Of a DNA stretch of 64,000 nucleotides, positions 8,947-16,932 are shown in pieces. Within the stretch, counting starts at the first letter, position 1. Every line of letters starts with the position of its first letter. The notes below the pieces were generated by a model. That model was not told the origin of the DNA. It did not search any database and worked only from the letters and a program-made list of their open reading frames with translations. The stretch covers positions 2,170,001 through 2,234,000 of the forward strand of contig NC_022663.1 in assembly GCF_000157895.3 (NCBI RefSeq). Direction: 5' to 3'. Origin of the DNA: Mycobacterium kansasii ATCC 12478 (GTDB lineage Bacteria > Actinomycetota > Actinomycetes > Mycobacteriales > Mycobacteriaceae). The position numbers and the translations under genes are program-made.

Positions 8947-9144
8947 TCAGCACCGGTGCGGTGTCGGCTCCGCGGCAGCACCGCCTCGACGAGCACCAAG
9001 GATCGCGCGAATGGTGTGCCGGCAACGTCCGCAGTCGGCGCCCGCTCCGCAGGCCTGGGCGACATCCTTGGTCGTCGAGGCGCCGGCAGCAACGGTCTCG
9101 GCCACCATCTGGCTGGTGACGCCGTTACACAGGCAGACATACAT
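8947..9144 (-). CDS. Bacterioferritin-associated-ferredoxin-like [2Fe-2S] protein
   Basis: A 65-residue Bfd-type ferredoxin. The iron-sulfur ligands are visible as CLC at residues 4-6 and the C-x(5)-C-x(2)-C group in QACGAGADCGRCR. This is the BFD [2Fe-2S] fold, which in bacterioferritin systems passes electrons to release stored iron. The start is the ATG at 9142-9144 (MYVCLCNGVTSQMVAETVAAG). It is convergent with pdc with 1 bp between the stops and lies 12 bp after the hypothetical gene upstream. No bacterioferritin gene is in the window. Confidence 0.8.
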   Translation of the reverse strand: MYVCLCNGVTSQMVAETVAAGASTTKDVAQACGAGADCGRCRHTIRAILGARRGGAAAEPTPHRC

Positions 9145-9156
9145 CGAGCGTTCCGC

Positions 9157-9789
9157 TCAATCCGTCTCGATCCGCATCATCTCGGCAAACCGGCCCACGA
9201 ACAGCGGTGGGTAGGCACCGACCCCGGCGCGGCCCATCCACTGGGCCGCGGCGTCGGGATGGTCGATCCACGCCCGGGCGCGCTCTTCGTCCTGGAACTC
9301 CTGAAGGATCAGGACCTCGTGCTCGTCGTCGAAAGCCTGGAAAACCCACGTCTTTCGGATGCCGGCCGCGGTGAACCGCGCCATCGCAAGGCCGACCTCC
9401 GCGGTCAGTGTCGCCACATCGTCCACCGACGCGATTCCCGCTACCACGACCCCCGGCGCCCGGCCGGCGGCCCCCGCGGCCGGAGTCTCGGCAATGAACC
9501 TGTCCACGATCTCGCCGGCGAAGACCGCCGGGATGTCCGCGACGCCCGCCGCGTCGAACCATTCGAAGAAGACCCGCGAGCGCAGCAGTTCCACGATCGG
9601 TTCGCGGCTGTGCACGCCGATCATCACCAGGACGCGGCCGTAGTCGTGGGTCGAGGTATAGACCAGGACGTGGTGGGCTCCGATAGCGGCCAGCGCCGAC
9701 TTCTTGCGCTGCAACAACGGCCACACTCGGCTCGGATCCGGGACCCGGTAGTCGGACGCGATCACCATCGAATGGATGTCGTTGGTCAT
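9157..9789 (-). CDS. Conserved hypothetical protein with two repeated alpha/beta-barrel-like halves
   Basis: A 210-residue protein, no catalytic motif recognised. Its position next to pdc matches M. tuberculosis Rv0852, a short protein labelled FadD16; no AMP-binding motif is present, so an acyl-CoA ligase function is not supported. The two halves resemble each other: VLVMIGVHSREPIVELLRS with AGVADIPAVFAGEIVDRF in the first, VLILQEFQDEERARAWIDH with AGVGAYPPLFVGRFAEMM in the second. This looks like an internal duplication of an antibiotic-monooxygenase-like (dimeric alpha/beta barrel) unit. The start is the ATG at 9789; an ATG at 9768 is also possible. Confidence 0.7.
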   Translation of the reverse strand: MTNDIHSMVIASDYRVPDPSRVWPLLQRKKSALAAIGAHHVLVYTSTHDYGRVLVMIGVHSREPIVELLRSRVFFEWFDAAGVADIPAVFAGEIVDRFIAETPAAGAAGRAPGVVVAGIASVDDVATLTAEVGLAMARFTAAGIRKTWVFQAFDDEHEVLILQEFQDEERARAWIDHPDAAAQWMGRAGVGAYPPLFVGRFAEMMRIETD

Positions 9790-9825
9790 GGTCGTATTCC
9801 CGTCACCCGCGGATCTACACCGGAT

Positions 9826-10425
9826 CTACACCGGATCAAACGAGGAGATGAGCCACTTCCCGTCGGCCTTGGTCAGCTTGACCAGCACGCTGCTGGACGT
9901 CAACGTCGGCTCCGGCCGGTCGGCACTCTGGGTGCTCTGGTTGACGAACACCAGTACGACGGCCGAGTCCGGATGCAATTCGGATACGGCGGCGCGCAGC
10001 ACTACCGCGCTCGTCTTGACCGACTTCTGCTTGGCGGCCGGTGCGACGATCTGTTGGGTGAACTGGTCGTAATACGACAAGAAGTCGCCGGTCAGATGTG
10101 ATCTCGCGGAAGAGAAATCGCGCTCCAGAGTATCCGGAGAGTACGACAGGATGGCGATGGTGCCATCGGTAGCCGCCGCAACCGCCGACTTGGCGGCTTG
10201 GGCATCGACCTCGCGATCCGGTCGGTAGGAGAAGAAATATAGTCCTGCCAGCAGCGCCAGCGAGGCCGCCACCAGTAACGCCACCAGCGCAGCGACCACC
10301 TTGCCCGACGACAGCTTGCTCACCCAGCCCGCGCGGCGCTTCGGCCGTGCGGGCCGGTCGTCGTCGTTTGACAAGGCCGGGTCGGGCTCCGCAGCCTCCT
10401 CGATCGACGTTTCCTCCGCGGTCAT
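9826..10425 (-). CDS. Mce-associated membrane protein, second gene of orphan pair
   Basis: A 199-residue Mam/Mas-type protein. It has an acidic then arginine-rich cytoplasmic N terminus, one membrane helix (VVAALVALLVAASLALLAGL, residues about 47-66), and an extracytoplasmic domain with LSYSPDTLERDFSSARSHL and QQIVAPAAK. Proteins of this family are encoded with mce operons and are thought to stabilise or assist Mce transporters. The start ATG overlaps the stop of the preceding gene (ATGA). It is closely related to the gene at 27326-27916, but no mce genes adjoin this copy. Confidence 0.85.
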   Translation of the reverse strand: MTAEETSIEEAAEPDPALSNDDDRPARPKRRAGWVSKLSSGKVVAALVALLVAASLALLAGLYFFSYRPDREVDAQAAKSAVAAATDGTIAILSYSPDTLERDFSSARSHLTGDFLSYYDQFTQQIVAPAAKQKSVKTSAVVLRAAVSELHPDSAVVLVFVNQSTQSADRPEPTLTSSSVLVKLTKADGKWLISSFDPV

Positions 10426-11333
10426 GGCACGAACTCGACTTTCGACATCTTGAGCTGATCACCGTCGCGGGTGATGGTCACGATCAACCGGAACTTGCGA
10501 GGATCCTGCCTGGCTCCGGCAGCATTGGTGACTTCGGACGTCGAGGCGACCAGTACTACCGCCGAGTCGTCGGTCATGGTGTCCACGTCGACGGCGACGG
10601 CCTGGACGGTGCCCTGCTCGACCACCTTCGACTGTTCGACCACCTTGATGAAATCGTCTGCCACCTTTGCCATATCGTCGCGGAACGTCCCGGTGGAGTT
10701 GTCGAGGATGCGCTGCACGCCCTGCTTGGCGTTGGTGAAGTCCAGCGATGTCAACGTCACGACGCCCTGTCGCGCAGCTGCGGCGAACTCAGCCACTCGA
10801 TCCCGGTGGCGAGTGGCATCGCGATGCTTCACAAGCATGAACAGGCTGCCCGACAGCCCGGCCAGAATGACGATGACGGCTAGCGCAGCGGCAACCGCGG
10901 ACCGGGTGAGCCGCAGCCTGCGCCGGCGCCGCGCCGGCGCCTCATCGGCATCGGCGGACACGTCGACGTCGCTGCCTTCGCCCCCGCCGTCCAAACCGCG
11001 CTCGGCCTCGACGTTTTCGGATACTTCGGATAATACGGTGGGCTCGGAAGCGTCCGGCTCACCCTTGGACACCTCCGCGCCGACTCCTTCGGTGGCCGGC
11101 CCTTCTTCGGTGTCCGGACCTTCGTCCGGGCCTTCGGCGACTTCGGCCCGGCGGCGCAACTGAATTGCGCGGGCGCGGGCGCGGGCGGCGGCGGCCAAGG
11201 CTTCGGCTTCGGCGGCCTCAGCCTCGGCCTGTTCGGCCAATGCCCGCAATTCAGCTGCGGTGCTTGCGTTTTCGTCGCCGCTCACCAGAACCGATCTCGG
11301 GTCAGCGGCGTTTTGGTTGCTGCCGGCGCTCAT
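10422..11333 (-). CDS. Mce-associated membrane protein, first gene of orphan pair
   Basis: A 303-residue Mam/Mas-type protein. A long alanine/glutamate/arginine-rich N terminus (about residues 20-65) should form a coiled coil. It is followed by an acidic linker, a basic stretch and one membrane helix (AAALAVIVILAGLSGSLFML). The external domain has VAEFAAAARQGVVTLTSLD and VQRILDNSTGTFRDD. It is paralogous to the protein at 26556-27329, sharing FAAAARQG, DNSTG/DSTTG and MTDDSAVVLVA. It is first of a two-gene unit with an ATGA overlap. An orphan pair may serve a remote Mce system. Confidence 0.85.
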   Translation of the reverse strand: MSAGSNQNAADPRSVLVSGDENASTAAELRALAEQAEAEAAEAEALAAAARARARAIQLRRRAEVAEGPDEGPDTEEGPATEGVGAEVSKGEPDASEPTVLSEVSENVEAERGLDGGGEGSDVDVSADADEAPARRRRRLRLTRSAVAAALAVIVILAGLSGSLFMLVKHRDATRHRDRVAEFAAAARQGVVTLTSLDFTNAKQGVQRILDNSTGTFRDDMAKVADDFIKVVEQSKVVEQGTVQAVAVDVDTMTDDSAVVLVASTSEVTNAAGARQDPRKFRLIVTITRDGDQLKMSKVEFVP

Positions 11334-11677
11334 GATTCACCGGCCCGACGGGGCGACTGCTCGGGTAACTCAACGCGGATCTCCTCTACCCCTGGTCCGC
11401 CAGTGGCCAGACGTCGCTGTTGCGCAACCCTACTAGCCAAAGCCGATATCACGCGAGCACCCGGGCCGACGTTGCGGTCACCGGCCAGGTGCTGGCGCCG
11501 GCTCTCGGCATCGCCGGTCCTTGGAGAGCCAAGTCATCACCTTCCACCCCGAGGTCACGCCGCAGCCACGGCCAAACAATCCTACATCCAGCGGAAATAG
11601 CATTCTTATACGGAACACATCGCCCCGCTCGCAGCCTCGCGAAACCCGACGACACAAGCCCGATGCTGCCGCCGCGC
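11334..11677. other. Intergenic region without recognised gene
   Basis: About 340 bp upstream of the orphan Mce-associated pair and downstream of fadD. I see no coding frame with supporting features. It should contain the promoter of the pair at 11333. No GAGAAT-type palindrome was seen here. Confidence 0.5.
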
Positions 11678-13138
11678 TCAACGCAGCTGGTCTTTGACCA
11701 CCTTGCCGGTGGCGTTGAGTGGCAGCGCTTCGACAAACTGCACCGAGCGCGGCACCTTGAACCCCGCCATGCGCTCGCGGCACCAGCTGATCAATTCGTC
11801 AGCGCTGACCGCACCTTTGCGGACGACGAACGCCTTTCCCACCTGTCCGAGCCGGTCGTCGCGGACTCCGATCACGGCGGCCTGAGCCACCGCCTCGTGC
11901 TCCAACAGAAAGCCTTCGATCTCGGCCGGATAGGCGTTGAATCCGCCCACGATGAACATGTCCTTCTTGCGGCCGACGACGCGCAGCCGGCCCGCCTCGT
12001 CCAGGCTGCCCAGATCCCCGGTGTGCAGCCAGCCCTGGTCGTCGATGGCCTCGGCAGTGGCGACGGGGTCGTCGAGATAGCCCTTCATCACGTTGTACCC
12101 GCGCACCAGGATCTCGCCGTCGGCGGCGATGTCCACCTCGATCCCGTCGCACGCAACGCCGGCGGTGGTCGCGATGTCCTCGAACGAATCCTCGGGCCGC
12201 GACAGCGTCACGGTGCCCGCCTCGGTCAGGCCGTACCCGGTCATGAGGGTCTGGAAGGGCAGCTCGGTGCGCACCCGCCGGACCAGCTCCACCGGAATGT
12301 CGGCGGCCCCGGTCACGCCCGCCCGCAGCGACGACAAGTCCCGCCCACCCTGGGCGCCGAGTAGCGAATGATACAGTGTCGGCGGTCCCGGGAGCATCGT
12401 AATGTGTTCCTGCTCAATCAGTTTCAGCACATTTTCGAGTTCGAATATCGGCACCGGGACGATCGTGGCGCCCCGGATCAGCGACGCGATGCAACCGGCC
12501 TTGTACCCGAAGATATGAAAGAATGGGTTGACGATCAGATAGCGGTCGCCCTGGCGCAGGTCGGCGCGGTCGCACCACTCCGCGTAGTGCCGCAACGTTT
12601 GCGCATGGTCCATCATCACACCCTTGGGCCGCCCGGTGGTTCCCGAGGTGTAGATGATGTCGGCGACGTCTGAGCCACTGACCGCGCGCTCGAAGGGCTT
12701 GCCGCTGTCGAGGAATCCAGACTTCACGTCGACCACCGGGATACCGGCAGGAGCTGTGAAATCCATTCCGAGAAAACCCTTTTCAACCAACACGGCCTTG
12801 GCGCCGCTGCGTCCGATGATGTCGGCCGCCTCGGCCGTCTTGAAGCGGGTATTGACCGGAACCAGCACGCCGCCGGCGGTCAGCAGGCCGAACGCGGCGA
12901 TGATCCATTCCGCCGAATTGGGTGCCCAGATCGCAACCCGATCGCCGTTGTTGACCCCCGCCGCGGCGAAGGCACCGGCGGCACGGCGCACCCGCTCGGC
13001 CAATTCGGCGAACGTGAGGCGCAGTGGCCCGTCGACGACGGCTTCGGCGTCGCCGAACCGTTCGCCCGCGCTCAGGACCATCTCGGGGATGGTCTCCCAT
13101 GGTGGTTCGTCCCGGCGCTGCCGCGCCGACTGCGTCAT
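11678..13138 (-). CDS. Acyl-CoA synthetase (FadD3-like AMP-binding ligase)
   Basis: A 486-residue acyl-adenylate-forming ligase. The P-loop is YTSGTTGRPKG (about 164-174). Later core motifs are TGYGLTEAGT, HTGDLGSLDEAGRL and GRKKDMFIVGGFNAYPAEIE, and the catalytic lysine is in LNATGKVVK near the C terminus. The sequence resembles FadD3, which activates the HIP propanoate side chain of steroid rings C and D (VNPFFHIFGYKAG, TVLPGPPT-like ITMLPGPPTLYHSLL). The ATG overlaps the amidohydrolase stop (ATGA), so the two are translationally coupled. Its exact acid substrate is unknown. Confidence 0.88.
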   Translation of the reverse strand: MTQSARQRRDEPPWETIPEMVLSAGERFGDAEAVVDGPLRLTFAELAERVRRAAGAFAAAGVNNGDRVAIWAPNSAEWIIAAFGLLTAGGVLVPVNTRFKTAEAADIIGRSGAKAVLVEKGFLGMDFTAPAGIPVVDVKSGFLDSGKPFERAVSGSDVADIIYTSGTTGRPKGVMMDHAQTLRHYAEWCDRADLRQGDRYLIVNPFFHIFGYKAGCIASLIRGATIVPVPIFELENVLKLIEQEHITMLPGPPTLYHSLLGAQGGRDLSSLRAGVTGAADIPVELVRRVRTELPFQTLMTGYGLTEAGTVTLSRPEDSFEDIATTAGVACDGIEVDIAADGEILVRGYNVMKGYLDDPVATAEAIDDQGWLHTGDLGSLDEAGRLRVVGRKKDMFIVGGFNAYPAEIEGFLLEHEAVAQAAVIGVRDDRLGQVGKAFVVRKGAVSADELISWCRERMAGFKVPRSVQFVEALPLNATGKVVKDQLR

Positions 13139-14316
13139 ACCGACACGAGGCGAGAGAGGTTGCCGCCCATGATCTTTGCCTGATCGTCGACGCTGAGGTA
13201 CTGCAGCGCATCGGCGTAATGCCGCGGTGCCGCGAGCCCTTCCGGATGCGGGTAGTCCGAGCCGTACAGGACATGGTCAACGCCGATCAGGTCGACGAGG
13301 TCCCGGATCCCGTCCTCGTAGAACGGACTGATGTGGATGCGGTTCTTGATCTCTTCGACCGGGTCGCCGCCGGGAAAGCTTTCCGGTGTCTTCTTGTAGA
13401 CGTCGGCCAGCTGTTCCAGCAGCGGGAACAACCACTTCGACCCGGCCTCAATGACCGCGACCTTGAGGCGCGGGAAACGGTACAACGCACCGTGAATCAC
13501 CCAGGACGCCACCGCATCCTGCACCGGGCGCCACTCGTTGAGCATCGCGAATGCATTGGTCTGGAAGGGCAGCATCTCCTTGTCGCCGCCGTCCCACTCC
13601 GCGGTATAGCGGGCGTAGCCGCTGTCTGAGGAATGCATGGCCACCAGTACGTCGTGCTCGACGCAGCGCTGCCAGAACGGGTCGAACTCCGGCAGCGCGA
13701 ACGACCTTGGACCGCGGTACCCAGGAACCGGGGCCGGCCGCACCAAAACCGCCCGGGCGCCGCGTTGCACCACCCAGTCCAGCTCGTCGATCGCCTTCTC
13801 CACGATCGGCAGGCTGATCACCGGCACGGTGAAGATGCGGTTCTGATAGTTGAAACCCCACACCTCGTCCAGCCACTGGTTCAGCGCGTGCACGACCACG
13901 TGGATGAGCAGCGGGTCGTCGCGCATGCGTTCTTCGACCAGGCTGGCCAATGTCGGGAACATCAAACTGCGGTCGACGCCCAACTCGTTCATCAGCTCCA
14001 GCCGCGGGCCGGGTTCGCGAAACGCCGGGATCGAACGCATCGGCTCGCCGAAGATCTCCCGGCGGCTCTTGCCCTCCGGGTTACCCACCCGGAAGTACTC
14101 CTCCATCGCCCCCGGCCTGGCGACCACCTCGAAGGTGGGATTGGGGATGTAGTCGCTGATCTGGCCCCGTATCGCGATCTTGGTCCGCCCCTTCACCTGG
14201 ACGTACTGGATCACGTTCCGGTACTGCTGGGGCAGGTACTTGGTGAGCGATTCCTCGGTCTCGTAGAGATGATTGTCCGCATCGAACAGCGGATATGACA
14301 GCATGCCCGACGACAT
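13135..14316 (-). CDS. Amidohydrolase-2 family metal-dependent hydrolase/decarboxylase
   Basis: Amidohydrolase-2 (TIM-barrel, ACMSD/LigY-type) enzyme of 393 residues. The metal motif is near the N terminus in LFDADNHLYET, with further ligands expected in VAMHSSDSG and LYGSDYPHPEG (residues about 345-355). Family members hydrolyse C-C bonds or decarboxylate. The start at 14316 is fixed by a near-perfect ribosome site (AAGGAGGA on the minus strand) just upstream and by a perfect GAGAAT-N3-ATTCTC palindrome 23 bp upstream. It is coupled to the FadD gene downstream. Confidence 0.85.
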   Translation of the reverse strand: MSSGMLSYPLFDADNHLYETEESLTKYLPQQYRNVIQYVQVKGRTKIAIRGQISDYIPNPTFEVVARPGAMEEYFRVGNPEGKSRREIFGEPMRSIPAFREPGPRLELMNELGVDRSLMFPTLASLVEERMRDDPLLIHVVVHALNQWLDEVWGFNYQNRIFTVPVISLPIVEKAIDELDWVVQRGARAVLVRPAPVPGYRGPRSFALPEFDPFWQRCVEHDVLVAMHSSDSGYARYTAEWDGGDKEMLPFQTNAFAMLNEWRPVQDAVASWVIHGALYRFPRLKVAVIEAGSKWLFPLLEQLADVYKKTPESFPGGDPVEEIKNRIHISPFYEDGIRDLVDLIGVDHVLYGSDYPHPEGLAAPRHYADALQYLSVDDQAKIMGGNLSRLVSV

Positions 14317-14338
14317 GAAATCCTCCTTCGCGATTTGG

Positions 14339-14353
14339 GAGAATATTATTCTC
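14339..14353. promoter_or_regulatory. Palindromic operator GAGAAT-ATT-ATTCTC (perfect)
   Basis: A perfect 6-3-6 inverted repeat directly upstream of the amidohydrolase-fadD operon, ahead of its Shine-Dalgarno sequence. An identical pair of half-sites is found at 46066-46080. Size and symmetry fit a TetR-family dimer. Confidence 0.7.
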
Positions 14354-14392
14354 TTGCCCGCGCGGTCGCAACGGGCGCCACTGTGGCGTTGA

Positions 14393-14824
14393 TCAGCAGC
14401 GGGCGACGATCCGAAACTCGGCGGTAGCCGGCTGGTTGGGTGCAACGGTGTTGAAGCCGTCGGCAGTACCGCTGACGGTAAACCCGCTGTCGCCGAAGCC
14501 GGCCTTGGCGCTGCCACCGTCACCTTCGGAGTACAGGCCGGTGAAACCGGCCAGATTGCGGATGCGCACCGACTTGGCGGTAATCGGTACGGCCCATTGA
14601 TCGATGACCACGGTGGCTCCCGAGTCACCGTTACCGACCTCGATCGTCCGGTACCACTCCAACTGAACGCACCTGACGAGGTGTGGCCGCACCTCGTTGC
14701 CGTTGACACTCACCGTTGCGGTGCTGGAGATGCGAGCGGCTGACGGCGCGCCGCAGGCCCCGAGAACGGCTACCGACAGTGCCGCTACGGCCGCTGTGCT
14801 CACTGCCCCGATTCGGTGTTGCAC
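14393..14824 (-). CDS. LpqH/19-kDa-antigen-type lipoprotein
   Basis: A 143-residue exported lipoprotein of the mycobacterial 19-kDa antigen family. A short signal peptide (MQHRIGAVSTAAVAALSVAV) ends in the lipobox LGAC, with C24 as the acylated residue. The mature part keeps the family ending: GSAKAGFGDSGFTVSGTADG and a final FRIVARC, which parallels the closing FEIEVTC of LpqH. The start is the GTG at 14824, after a GAGGTGG ribosome site. Longer upstream reading in this frame has no support. It is divergent from the enoyl-CoA hydratase gene across a region with two operator-like sites. Confidence 0.8.
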   Translation of the reverse strand: MQHRIGAVSTAAVAALSVAVLGACGAPSAARISSTATVSVNGNEVRPHLVRCVQLEWYRTIEVGNGDSGATVVIDQWAVPITAKSVRIRNLAGFTGLYSEGDGGSAKAGFGDSGFTVSGTADGFNTVAPNQPATAEFRIVARC

Positions 14825-14866
14825 GTGCCACCTCGGATGCTGCGCAGGGAGAGCTTGAGTCTCAGC

Positions 14867-14903
14867 GATGATGCTATTCTCCGGATGAGAGAATACCAAT
14901 ATC
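14867..14903. promoter_or_regulatory. Two imperfect operator copies in the lipoprotein/hydratase divergent promoter
   Basis: Two 6-3-6 sites start 22 bp apart: GATGAT-GCT-ATTCTC at 14867-14881 and GAGAAT-ACC-AATATC at 14889-14903. Each has one perfect half-site and one 4/6 half-site relative to GAGAAT-N3-ATTCTC. They lie 28-64 bp upstream of the hydratase start. Confidence 0.5.
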
Positions 14904-14930
14904 GCCCGCTCGCCCCGGAAGCATCGACGC

Positions 14931-15695
14931 ATGGTGGACCTCGAGTTCGACAAGTCCGGCACCGGGTTGGCGGTGCTCACCATCGACCGCCCGCACGCCC
15001 GCAACGCCATCGCGCTCGACACCATGGACCAGCTCGAGACGGCGCTGGAGGCGGCGGCGGGTGCGCGAGCGCTGGTGATCAAGGGCGCCGGGGACCGAGC
15101 CTTCGTGTCGGGCGGGGACCTCAAGGAGCTGAGCGTGCTAAGAACCGAGGAGCACGCCGCGGCGATGGCGAAGCGGATGCGCGCCATCTGCGACCAGCTC
15201 GCGGCTTTTCCGGCTCCGGTGATCGCCGTGCTGAACGGCCACGCCTTCGGCGGTGGCGCCGAGGTGGCTGTCGCCGCAGACATCCGGATTGCCGCCGACG
15301 ACATCAAGATCGCGTTCAATCAGGTGGAGCTGGAGATCATGCCGGCCTGGGGCGGCGCCGAGCGACTGGCCGCGCTGGTCGGGAAGAGCAGGGCGCTGCT
15401 GCTGGCCGGCACGGGAACGGCGCTCGACGCCGTCGAGGCCGAACGCATCGGCCTGGTGGATCTGGTGCTGCCCCGGGCCTCGTTCGACTCACCGGATCGC
15501 GGGTGGCGATCGGTTGCCGCAGCCCTGGCGCGCCACCCGGCGACCGAGATCAAGCGGGTAATCAGCGGTGTTTCGGCTGATGAAGCGATAGCATCCTTTG
15601 CACGACTGTGGGTGGCGGAGCCTCATTGGCAGGCCGCAGCGCGGGTGATGAACCGCACATCCGGTCCCCGCCGGCCAGCTGGAGGCGCGATATGA
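14931..15695 (+). CDS. Enoyl-CoA hydratase/isomerase family protein
   Basis: Crotonase-fold protein of 254 residues. The first oxyanion-hole segment is FVSGGDLKEL and the second is NGHAFGGGAEVAVAADIRI. The segment NQVELEIMPAWGG carries the glutamate expected near the active site, suggesting hydratase or isomerase activity on a CoA ester. The ATG at 14931 is 28 bp after operator-like sites. The stop overlaps the start of the secreted-protein gene (ATGA). Substrate unknown; context suggests the local catabolic regulon. Confidence 0.85.
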   Translation: MVDLEFDKSGTGLAVLTIDRPHARNAIALDTMDQLETALEAAAGARALVIKGAGDRAFVSGGDLKELSVLRTEEHAAAMAKRMRAICDQLAAFPAPVIAVLNGHAFGGGAEVAVAADIRIAADDIKIAFNQVELEIMPAWGGAERLAALVGKSRALLLAGTGTALDAVEAERIGLVDLVLPRASFDSPDRGWRSVAAALARHPATEIKRVISGVSADEAIASFARLWVAEPHWQAAARVMNRTSGPRRPAGGAI

Positions 15696-16117
15696 CCACG
15701 ACGACGCGGCGGCTGGGTTGCGGCCTCGCGGTGTTGCTGACGGGCACGGCTCTCGCGGTAGGCACCGGCCGGTCACACGCCGACGACACACCCATGCATC
15801 AGGTCCGGTACACGGTCTCGGCGAAGAACCCGATTTACGCCGACATCTATTACCAGGACCAGGACCCGGCCGTCTTTTCCGACTACAGCCACAATCCATA
15901 CCAATTCACGCCGAACATCCAGGCCGACATCGCTCCGGACAGGCCGTGGACCATGCAGGTCATGCTGGCCAACCCCGACCAGTGGGCCACCGTCACCGCC
16001 AGCACCGGCCCGGAACCGGGCACGCCGATGTTTCATTGCGAGATCGCCGTGGACGGGGTCGTCGTCGTCGCCAAGGACGGTCCCCGCGGCGTGCTCTGTT
16101 CGCTGCGCAACTGGTGA
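15692..16117 (+). CDS. Small secreted protein, MmpS-like extracytoplasmic domain
   Basis: A 141-residue exported protein. An N-terminal signal peptide (TRRLGCGLAVLLTGTALAVG) is likely cut near SHADD. The mature part (VRYTVSAKNPIYADIYYQD, WTMQVMLANPDQWATVTAST, MFHCEIAVDGVVVVAKDG) resembles the beta-rich soluble domain of mycobacterial MmpS accessory proteins, with two cysteines that could pair. No MmpL transporter is adjacent. The ATG lies within the ATGA overlap with the hydratase gene, so translation is coupled. The family link is tentative. Confidence 0.75.
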   Translation: MTTTTRRLGCGLAVLLTGTALAVGTGRSHADDTPMHQVRYTVSAKNPIYADIYYQDQDPAVFSDYSHNPYQFTPNIQADIAPDRPWTMQVMLANPDQWATVTASTGPEPGTPMFHCEIAVDGVVVVAKDGPRGVLCSLRNW

Positions 16118-16132
16118 TTCGGCGGCCGGCGC

Positions 16133-16732
16133 TTACCCCTCGGGTGGCTGTGGCTCACCTTCCAGGCGACGCAGGTAGCGCTCGACCACTGCCACGGTTT
16201 CGGCATGCCCGCCCGACATGCCAAGCCCCTGCTCGATCACCAGAAATCGCGAAATGCTCGTCATGAGGACCGTCCACACCACCGGCGGCACGTCCTGGGT
16301 GTCGACGTGGTAGCGCTGCAGCGCGGCCGTCAACGCCACCCGCTGCCGTTCGCGGAAACGTTCCGCGTAGTAAGCGATTTCCGACCGCATCGCCTTGCGG
16401 TGGTTGGCCAGGGCCATGAATTCCATTGTCATCTTTGCGAATCCGGGCTCGGTGCCGAACCGCCACAGCGCCCACAGCGGCTGCGCCGACCCGAGCGCCC
16501 GGTCCTGCACCCGCAGACCAGCTTCGGCGCGGCGCCGAAACACCTCCAGAAACAAGTCATCCATCGTGCGGAAGTAGTAGTGCACCAATTGCGGCTTCAA
16601 CCCCGCCTTGCCAGCCAGACGGCGCGAAGTCACTGCCGCATAGCCCTCTTCGAGCATCAATTGCTCGGCCGCGTCGAGCAACAGTCCGCGATTCTTCGCG
16701 TCCGGCGCCCCGATCCGGCGAGCCGATGTCAT
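16133..16732 (-). CDS. TetR-family transcriptional regulator
   Basis: A 199-residue TetR repressor-type protein. The DNA-binding helix-turn-helix is near residues 30-60 (AVTSRRLAGKAGLKPQLVHYYFRT). The rest is an alpha-helical ligand-binding domain. The start is the ATG at 16732, preceded by GGAGTGAGGG. The in-frame extension upstream lacks family similarity. It is divergent from the P450 at 16933. It is the regulator nearest the GAGAAT palindromes and thus a candidate for controlling them, although no such site is seen in its own promoter. Confidence 0.85.
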   Translation of the reverse strand: MTSARRIGAPDAKNRGLLLDAAEQLMLEEGYAAVTSRRLAGKAGLKPQLVHYYFRTMDDLFLEVFRRRAEAGLRVQDRALGSAQPLWALWRFGTEPGFAKMTMEFMALANHRKAMRSEIAYYAERFRERQRVALTAALQRYHVDTQDVPPVVWTVLMTSISRFLVIEQGLGMSGGHAETVAVVERYLRRLEGEPQPPEG

Positions 16733-16932
16733 GCCCTCACTCCGTATTTTCGATGCCTCTATGTCGACCACGCCGATCGTAGCGACGTCGCCGTGGTTGC
16801 CGGGCGGGCCGCCTTGACCATGACAATAGCGCCATGCTAAGCAGGTGCTCAGCACATCGTCGGATTCGGGCGGCGGAAGCTATCGCCGCCGACGGCCCAT
16901 TCGGCAACCCAGCTGCGGGAGGCACGCGCGAC

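Noticed and set aside
9157..9789. Annotation as an acyl-CoA ligase (FadD16) by analogy with the M. tuberculosis neighbour
   Set aside because: The protein is too short and has no P-loop or other adenylation motif.
14825..15319. N-terminal extension of the LpqH-type lipoprotein frame
   Set aside because: It is antisense to the enoyl-CoA hydratase; the signal peptide and lipobox begin correctly from the GTG at 14824.
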